A DNA stretch of 64,000 nucleotides from Virgisporangium aliadipatigenens (GTDB taxonomy: Bacteria; Actinomycetota; Actinomycetes; Mycobacteriales; Micromonosporaceae). A program made the translations under genes and the position numbers. The notes beneath the pieces were generated by a model. That model was not told the origin of the DNA, searched no databases, and saw only the letters and a program-made list of their open reading frames with translations. Shown piece by piece: positions 58,940 to 64,000 of this stretch. Location: assembly GCF_016863615.1 (NCBI RefSeq), contig NZ_BOPF01000007.1, positions 248,001 to 312,000 of the forward strand, written 5' to 3'. Every line of letters begins with the position of its first letter. Within the stretch, counting starts at the first letter, position 1.

Positions 58940-60544
58940 GTGACGATGGTGCGGGAGCGGCCCGTGGAAGCGGCCCCGCCGACCCGCCGGCTGCCGGGCT
59001 TCGTGATCCCGTCGGCGCTCGCCGTCGCCTCCGGGGTCGCGCTGCTGCTGGCGTTCCCGTCGTACGACCAGTGGTACCTGGCGCCGGTCGGTGTCGCGCT
59101 GCTGGCCCTCGCCGCCCACGGGCAGCGGATGCGGTTCGGGGCGCTGCTCGGGTTCGTCAGCGGGGCGCTGTACCTGGGGATCATGCTCTATTGGACCGGG
59201 CTGCACGTCGGGGCGTTCCCGTGGCTGGCGCTGTCCGCCCTGCAGGCCGCGTACCTGGCGCTGATGGGGGCCGCGACGGCGTTCGTGTCGCCGCTGCTGG
59301 CCGGCCGGCCGTGGCTGTGGGGGCCGGTCACCGGCGGGCTGTGGGTCACGCAGGAGCTGCTGCGGGGGACCACGCCGTTCGGGGGCTTCCCGTGGGGGCG
59401 GCTGGCGTTCAGTCAGGCGGACTCGCCGCTGCTGGCGCTCGCGGCGCTCGGGGGTGCGCCGCTGGTGACGTTCACCGTGGGGGTGATCGGCGGACTCCTG
59501 GCCGGCGCCTGGGTCGTCCTGCGCGCCCACGGCGGACGCCCCCCGACACCCGACCTGCGCCGCCTCGGCGCGCTGCTCGGCACCGCGGTCGTGCTCGTGA
59601 CCTCCGGGCTGGTCGTCGCGCCGTTGACGCCCGAGCCGGCGGGGCGCGCGGTCACCGTCGCGATCATCCAGGGCAACGTCCCGCGGATGGGCTTCGACTT
59701 CAACGCCCAGCGCCGCGCCGTCCTCGACAACCACGTCAGCCGGACGCTCGAGCTGGCCCAGCGGGTCGCGGCCGGCCAGGCCGCCCGCCCCGATCTCGTG
59801 ATCTGGCCGGAGAACGCCTCCGACATCGACCCGCTGACCAACGAGGACGCCGCCGCGCAGATATCCCGGGCGGCCGACACCATCGGGGTGCCGATCCTGG
59901 TCGGTGCCGTCCTGCACGACGACCACTCGGACAACATCCTCAACGCCGGCCTGATCTGGCATCCCGGCACCGGCGCGGGTGACCGCTACATCAAGCGCCA
60001 TCCGGTGCCGTTCGGCGAGTACGTCCCCTACCGGTCGTTCTTCCGGGTCTTCTCCAAGCAGGTGGACCGGATCCGGTCGGACTTCATCGCCGGGGACCGC
60101 CCCGGCGTGCTCACGCTCGGCCCCGCCACGGTCGGGGACGTCATCTGCTACGAGGTCGCCTACGACGGGATCGTGCGCGACACGGTCACCGGCGGTGCCG
60201 GGCTGCTGGTCGTGCAGACCAACAACGCGACGTTCAACCTCGCCGAGTCGGAGCAGCAGCTGGCCATGGTGCGGTTACGCGCTGTGGAACACGGTCGACC
60301 CGGGCTGATGGCCTCGACGGTCGGCGTGTCCGGATTTGTCGATGCGCGCGGTCACCTGTACGGTGCGACATCGTTCTTTAAACCTGCCGTCGTGGTGCGA
60401 GAGATGCGTCTGGGAGCCGGACGTACGCTGGCAACCAGGCTCGGTGCCGTGCCGGAGTACCTGATGGTCGCCGGTGTGCTCGTGGCGCTGTTCCTGGTCG
60501 CACGGACCCGCCGGAGAGCCGCCCCCGCGAAGGAGGACACGTGA
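58940..60544 (+). CDS. lnt: apolipoprotein N-acyltransferase
   Basis: The product is 534 residues from GTG 58940, with GGGAG six bases upstream; ATG 58946 is an alternative. Six or more membrane helices fill residues ~20-220. The nitrilase domain follows with the catalytic triad: Glu in VIWPENASD near 292, Lys in YIKRHPVPFGEYVPYRS near 352 and Cys in DVICYEVAYDG near 403. A last membrane helix ends the protein. Lnt adds the third acyl chain to lipoproteins. It is coupled to ppm1 by a four-base overlap, the arrangement that is fused into one gene in some mycobacteria. Confidence 0.93.
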   Translation: MTMVRERPVEAAPPTRRLPGFVIPSALAVASGVALLLAFPSYDQWYLAPVGVALLALAAHGQRMRFGALLGFVSGALYLGIMLYWTGLHVGAFPWLALSALQAAYLALMGAATAFVSPLLAGRPWLWGPVTGGLWVTQELLRGTTPFGGFPWGRLAFSQADSPLLALAALGGAPLVTFTVGVIGGLLAGAWVVLRAHGGRPPTPDLRRLGALLGTAVVLVTSGLVVAPLTPEPAGRAVTVAIIQGNVPRMGFDFNAQRRAVLDNHVSRTLELAQRVAAGQAARPDLVIWPENASDIDPLTNEDAAAQISRAADTIGVPILVGAVLHDDHSDNILNAGLIWHPGTGAGDRYIKRHPVPFGEYVPYRSFFRVFSKQVDRIRSDFIAGDRPGVLTLGPATVGDVICYEVAYDGIVRDTVTGGAGLLVVQTNNATFNLAESEQQLAMVRLRAVEHGRPGLMASTVGVSGFVDARGHLYGATSFFKPAVVVREMRLGAGRTLATRLGAVPEYLMVAGVLVALFLVARTRRRAAPAKEDT

Positions 60545-61338
60545 CCGACGCCCCGTCCAACCCGTCCGACGGTGCGCTGGAGGGCTACCCCGGCGTGGGT
60601 CGCGTTCTGGTGGTGATCCCGACGTACAACGAGGCCGAAAACGTCCGGATCATCACCGGGCGGGTGCGCGAGGCCGTTCCGCAGGTCGACATCCTCGTCG
60701 CGGACGACAACAGCCCGGACGGCACCGGCGCCATCGCCGACGAGCTGTCCGCCGCCGACCCGCAGATCCACGTGTTGCACCGCCCGGGCAAGCAGGGCCT
60801 CGGCGCGGCGTACCTGGCCGGGTTCCAGTGGGCGCGCGAGCACGGGTACGACGCGGTGTGCGAGATGGACGCCGACGGGTCACACGCTCCGGAGGAGCTG
60901 CACCGGCTCCTGGACGCGCTCAAGGACTCCGACGCGGTGCTCGGCACCCGGTACATGCCGGGCGGCAAGGTCGTCAACTGGCCGTGGAACAGGCTCGCCC
61001 TGTCCAAGGCCGGCAACTTCTACATCCGCATGGCGCTCGGCGTGCCGTTCAAGGACGCGACCGGCGGTTACCGCGCCTACCGGATGCCGGTCCTCGACAA
61101 GATCGAGGTCGACAACGTGCTCTCCCAGGGCTACTGCTTCCAGACGGAGCTGGCCTGGCGGGCGCACCGGTCGGGCTGCAAGGTCGTCGAGGTGCCGATC
61201 ACGTTCGCCGAACGCGAGCGCGGGGTCAGCAAGCTCAGCTCCAACGTCGCGCGCGAGACGCTGATCCGGGTCACCGGCTGGGGTTGGCAGACCCGTACCG
61301 CGCCGATCCGCAAGCGGTTCGGGAAGCGCCGGACCTGA
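60541..61338 (+). CDS. ppm1: polyprenol-phosphate mannosyltransferase
   Basis: The product is 265 residues of the GT2 family. The nucleotide-sugar site is VVIPTYNEAENVRIITGRV with VADDNSPDGTGAIADE. The metal-binding DxD is in VCEMDADGSHAPEEL. Further marks are TGGYRAYRMPVLDKI and the C-terminal TFAERERGVSKLSS. There is no membrane domain, so it acts on the inner face, making polyprenyl-phosphate-mannose for protein O-mannosylation and lipoglycans. Its GTG overlaps the lnt stop (GTGA). Confidence 0.92.
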   Translation: MTDAPSNPSDGALEGYPGVGRVLVVIPTYNEAENVRIITGRVREAVPQVDILVADDNSPDGTGAIADELSAADPQIHVLHRPGKQGLGAAYLAGFQWAREHGYDAVCEMDADGSHAPEELHRLLDALKDSDAVLGTRYMPGGKVVNWPWNRLALSKAGNFYIRMALGVPFKDATGGYRAYRMPVLDKIEVDNVLSQGYCFQTELAWRAHRSGCKVVEVPITFAERERGVSKLSSNVARETLIRVTGWGWQTRTAPIRKRFGKRRT

Positions 61339-61340
61339 TC

Positions 61341-61886
61341 ATGCTGCGCCGCTGGCTGAGCGTTCTGGCGATCGTCGGGGTCGTCGTGCTGGTGGGCGAG
61401 CTCGCCCTGCTCGGCGTCGTCATCTGGAAGGTCGGGCTGCCGATCGCGCTCGCGCTGGTCCTGGCGAAGCTGGTGCTCGGCGGCTGGGCGTTGCAGCGCG
61501 AGGGACGGCGGGGCTGGCGACGGTTCCAGGACGCCGCGTACGCCCGCCGCCCGCTGGGTCCCGAGGCGACCGACGGGGCGGTCGGGATGTTCGCCGCGCT
61601 GCTGGTCCTCCTGGGCGGGTTCGTCAGCGCGGTGGTCGGCGGGGTGGTGCTGATCCCGCCGGTGCGCCGCTGGGTGGCCCGCGTCGTCGGGCGGCGGATC
61701 GAGGGGCGGCTGACGCCGGACCTCGCCGGCAGCGTGTTCGGGCCGCGCCGGATCAAGGTGCGGCGGGAGGGTTCGATCGACGGCGACGTCGTCACGCCCA
61801 CCCCCGATCCGGACCGCGCGGGGCCCGCGCAGGAGACCCGGGTTCTCGAAGGGGAGATCCTTCCGCCGCCCCCCGAGCGCGCCTGA
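61341..61886 (+). CDS. fxsA: FxsA family membrane protein
   Basis: The product is 181 residues, starting three bases after ppm1. Three membrane helices fill residues ~8-110 (LAIVGVVVLVGELALLGVVIWK is the first). The FxsA pattern is seen around LVLAKLVLGGWALQREGRRGWRRFQDAA and the PEATDGAVGMFAALLVLLGGFVS segment, which in E. coli FxsA is the P-x-x-x-D-G region. Function is unknown beyond effects on phage exclusion in E. coli. The C-terminal ~70 residues are a charged cytoplasmic tail. Confidence 0.85.
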   Translation: MLRRWLSVLAIVGVVVLVGELALLGVVIWKVGLPIALALVLAKLVLGGWALQREGRRGWRRFQDAAYARRPLGPEATDGAVGMFAALLVLLGGFVSAVVGGVVLIPPVRRWVARVVGRRIEGRLTPDLAGSVFGPRRIKVRREGSIDGDVVTPTPDPDRAGPAQETRVLEGEILPPPPERA

Positions 61887-61890
61887 ACCC

Positions 61891-62400
61891 CTACCCTGGC
61901 GCGTGCGCCGCGGTGTAGGCCGCGAACGGCGGGATGCCGACCTCGGCACGCCGCTGGTCCATGCGTTCGGGCTCCTCGACGGGCCACGGCACCGGCCGGC
62001 CGTCCTCGACGCCGGCGATCTGCGTGCCGTACACCTGCGGGCGCCCCTCGTTGGTCAGCATCCGGTCCCGCAGGAACGCCAACTGCGCGGCGTCCGCCTG
62101 CCCGTCCGCGACGGCCCGCTCCATCAGCCGCACGGCCCGCCGCTGCACGTCGAGCTGCCGGTCGGCGTGCTGGGCGATCAGCCACGCCCGGCGGGCCCCT
62201 TCGGCGCCGACGAGCGCCACGGTCGGCCAGCCGTGTTCGTCCATGATCTCGGCCAGCCGGTCGGCGTTGTCGGTGGTGATGCGCCGGTGCGCCAGCTGCT
62301 TCGCGGCGTCGTCGCCGAACGGGTTCGGCTGCGCGGCCTTGTCCTCGTCGGTGCGGCGGATCAGTTCCTCGGCGAGGGCCTTGTGGGTCGGTGAACTCAT
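61891..62400 (-). CDS. DUF6624 family protein
   Basis: The product is 169 residues, soluble and rich in charged residues. The family pattern appears in LAEELIRRTDEDKAAQ, TTDNADRLAEIMDEHGWPTV, AWLIAQHADRQLDVQRRAV, and the ending LAFLRDRMLTNEGRPQVYGTQ. The conserved His and Asp/Gln residues in the middle could be functional, but no activity is established for this family. It is convergent with fxsA, with only 4 bases between stops. Confidence 0.8.
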   Translation of the reverse strand: MSSPTHKALAEELIRRTDEDKAAQPNPFGDDAAKQLAHRRITTDNADRLAEIMDEHGWPTVALVGAEGARRAWLIAQHADRQLDVQRRAVRLMERAVADGQADAAQLAFLRDRMLTNEGRPQVYGTQIAGVEDGRPVPWPVEEPERMDQRRAEVGIPPFAAYTAAHAPG

Positions 62401-62504
62401 GCGGAAAACCGTAGGCGCGCCCAGGGGCGGAAAATTCGGCCTTCGGGACGATGATCCACAGGGGTCCCGCCGGCCATACTTGAATGGTCCCCCCGACAAC
62501 CGCC

Positions 62505-62792
62505 TCAGGCGATCGTGTGCGGGGCCATCAGGCGCTGGCACTCGGCGAGGTGCGCGTGCACCCGCAGGCGCAGGTTCAGCGCCCGGCCGGCGAGGCGGGT
62601 CGCCGGGTCGGCGTTCTCCATCGCGGCGATCAGGCGGGGCAGGTCGGCGTCGGTGCGCCCGGTCGTCCCCGAGCCGGCGAGCACCTCGTTCCAGCGCTCG
62701 GTGAAGTCGGCGCGGTGCACGGTGCGCATGGCGGCCGAGGCGTCGGCGACGGTGGGGCGTTCGAACCCGTACACGGCTGCGGTGGTGCTCAT
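62505..62792 (-). CDS. small helical protein of unknown function
   Basis: The product is 95 residues from ATG 62792, with GGAGGG seven bases upstream. It is mainly helical (ADASAAMRTVHRADFTERWNEVLA, then LPRLIAAMENADPATRLAGR) with no signal peptide or membrane segment. Good codon use and the ribosome-binding site support a real gene. No family is recognised. The upstream region to 62996 also serves the divergent chemotaxis protein gene. Confidence 0.65.
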   Translation of the reverse strand: MSTTAAVYGFERPTVADASAAMRTVHRADFTERWNEVLAGSGTTGRTDADLPRLIAAMENADPATRLAGRALNLRLRVHAHLAECQRLMAPHTIA

Positions 62793-63005
62793 CGTTCGGC
62801 CCTCCTGGCTGGCTCTCGGTGACCGGACCAACTTTGGGCGGTGGGCCTAAACGGCGGCTCAAGGCGATCTACGGTTCGGTGCAACGGCGTGGCGGAGCCG
62901 CGGGCTACCCGGTGCCGGTGACCGTTCCGGTGCGGGCGCGGCGTTTCTGGGGAGCGATGTCTCAGATCGCCCCGGTCCCGGCCGACTCGGTACGACGTGA
63001 CCACG

Positions 63006-64000
63006 ATGCGCCCGCGCTGGACGGTGAGCCGCAAGATCTATCTCGTCCTGGGCGCCGCGGCCGTCGGACTCCTGATCATCTCGGCGGTCTCCTACGGCTC
63101 GATCAGCACGCTGAACGGCACCGCCCACGCGCGCGCCCTGACCTACGAGACGCTCGGGCACATCGACGCGGTCGAGATCGGCCTGCGCGACGCCGAGGCG
63201 GGCCAGCGCGCCTACCTGCTCACCGGGCGGCAGGACGCGCTGGCGCCGTACGAGGAGGCGCAGAAGTCGCTGCTGTCCGAGGTCGGCGCGCTGAAGGAGC
63301 TGACCGCCGACAACCCCGCGCAGCGCAAGCGCGTCGGCGAACTGGAGCCGCTGGTGCGCACCCGGCTCGACGAGCTGAAGTCCATGGTCGACCTGCGCGC
63401 CGGCGCGAACGGCCTGGACGCGGCCGTGGCGGCGATGACGTCCGGATCGGGCCGGGCGACGTCGGACGGCATCCGTGCGCTGCTCGGCGACATGGAGACC
63501 GACGAGCGCACGGAGTTGCAGGAGCGCCAGGAGGCCGTGGCCGCGTCGGTGGCGTTCGCGTACACGCTGCTGCTGGTCGGCACCGGGCTGGTGCTGCTGT
63601 TCATGGCGGTGGCCGGGACGGTGCTCGGGCGGCGGATCTCCGGCCCGGTCCGCGAGGTGACCGCCGCGCTGGCGGCGCTGGAGCAGGGTGACCTGACGGT
63701 GAGCGTGCCCGTTCAGACCTCCGACGAACTGGCCGTGATGGCCCGTTCGTTGAACGGCGCCACTTCCGGCCTGCGCGAGATCATCGGCGGCCAGATGAGC
63801 GGCGCCGCCGTCACGCTGGCGGCCGCGGCCGAACAGCTCACCGCCATCAGCGCCGAACTGGAGTCCGGTGCGAAGGAGGCCGCCGAGCGCGCGTCGTTCG
63901 CGACGACGGCCACCGACGGGGTGAACGCCGGCGTGGAGACGATCGCGGCCGGCGCGGAGCAGATGACCAGTTCCATCTCGGAGATCGCCTCGAACGCCAT
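63006..64000 (+). CDS. methyl-accepting chemotaxis-like protein (3' truncated)
   Basis: The visible 331 residues run off the right edge. A first membrane helix (IYLVLGAAAVGLLIISAVSYG, residues ~9-29) is followed by a periplasmic CHASE3-like helical domain (EIGLRDAEAGQRAYLLTGR). A second membrane helix (VAFAYTLLLVGTGLVLLFMA) follows near 180, then HAMP and the start of the coiled-coil signalling domain (TIAAGAEQMTSSISEIASNA). ATG 63006 follows a TACGAC -10 at 62991-62996; GTG 62997 is in frame but lacks a ribosome-binding site. No che genes are near, so it may serve a non-chemotactic signalling role. Confidence 0.85.
   Translation, partial: MRPRWTVSRKIYLVLGAAAVGLLIISAVSYGSISTLNGTAHARALTYETLGHIDAVEIGLRDAEAGQRAYLLTGRQDALAPYEEAQKSLLSEVGALKELTADNPAQRKRVGELEPLVRTRLDELKSMVDLRAGANGLDAAVAAMTSGSGRATSDGIRALLGDMETDERTELQERQEAVAASVAFAYTLLLVGTGLVLLFMAVAGTVLGRRISGPVREVTAALAALEQGDLTVSVPVQTSDELAVMARSLNGATSGLREIIGGQMSGAAVTLAAAAEQLTAISAELESGAKEAAERASFATTATDGVNAGVETIAAGAEQMTSSISEIASNA

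Noticed and set aside
58920-58940. B12-box-like word GGGAGACCAGAG before lnt, suggesting a cobalamin riboswitch
   Set aside because: The rest of the riboswitch core is absent, and the downstream genes are unrelated to B12; it is also just the lnt ribosome-binding region.

Overview
The window is about 64 kb of very GC-rich DNA whose genes nearly all end codons in G or C and often start with GTG. Many transcripts look leaderless, with a -10 hexamer 6 to 9 bases before the start codon. Family content (NarL-type two-component pairs, DUF6230/DUF6114, HelD-like helicase, separate Lnt and Ppm1, AbfB lipoprotein, SitI3 immunity protein) points to a filamentous actinomycete. Pseudonocardiales or Streptosporangiales would fit, but the sequence alone does not decide this. 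I see no rRNA, tRNA, CRISPR array, insertion sequence or phage module.

Layout: 0-5.2 kb holds the end of a LuxR-type regulator and a secreted protein / TetR / DUF6230 / DUF6114 group. 4.3-11.7 kb is an oxidative catabolic cluster: AurF-like diiron oxygenase, TetR, Baeyer-Villiger-type monooxygenase, SDR, alpha/beta hydrolase, IclR, GMC oxidoreductase. 11.7-17.4 kb has a GGDEF protein and a fully overlapping ABC transporter plus two-component operon. 17.4-20.1 kb has a methyltransferase and a GntR-ACC deaminase pair. 20.2-22.3 kb encodes two membrane-anchored collagen-like proteins. 22.3-26.7 kb has a TPR protein and a PnuC-NadR-exonuclease operon for nicotinamide riboside salvage. 26.7-28.5 kb is a polymorphic toxin/immunity pair (CdiA-type tRNase and SitI3). 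28.5-34.2 kb holds a lipoprotein, M24 peptidase, acyl-CoA dehydrogenase, a small toxin-antitoxin-like pair, azoreductase/MarR and a secreted protein. 34.2-40.2 kb holds an Lrp regulator, RtcB, a phosphatase, an ECF sigma factor with its YCII partner, a TmrB-like ATPase and two cell-envelope proteins. 40.3-45.4 kb is a second ABC plus two-component module. 45.4-50.2 kb holds a HelD-like helicase, a hydrolase-fold protein lacking its nucleophile, a glutathionyl-hydroquinone-reductase-like GST and a frameshifted membrane gene.

50.2-58.4 kb is the most coherent pathway: lysine 2,3-aminomutase (KamA), 3,5-diaminohexanoate dehydrogenase (Kdd), an amidohydrolase, both subunits of B12-dependent lysine 5,6-aminomutase (KamD/KamE), 3-aminobutyryl-CoA ammonia lyase (Kal) and a MutL-type reactivase. 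Together they encode most of the lysine fermentation route, without the Kce cleavage enzyme in view. The window ends with Lnt, Ppm1, FxsA, two small proteins and a truncated methyl-accepting chemotaxis protein.

Unexplained non-coding structure includes a two-copy dispersed hairpin repeat (13.3 and 32.1 kb), a perfect 20-bp inverted repeat just before kamD, a 28-bp imperfect hairpin after the ACC deaminase gene, a consensus promoter with hairpin and T-run upstream of helD, and a 530-bp promoter-plus-hairpin region before lnt.
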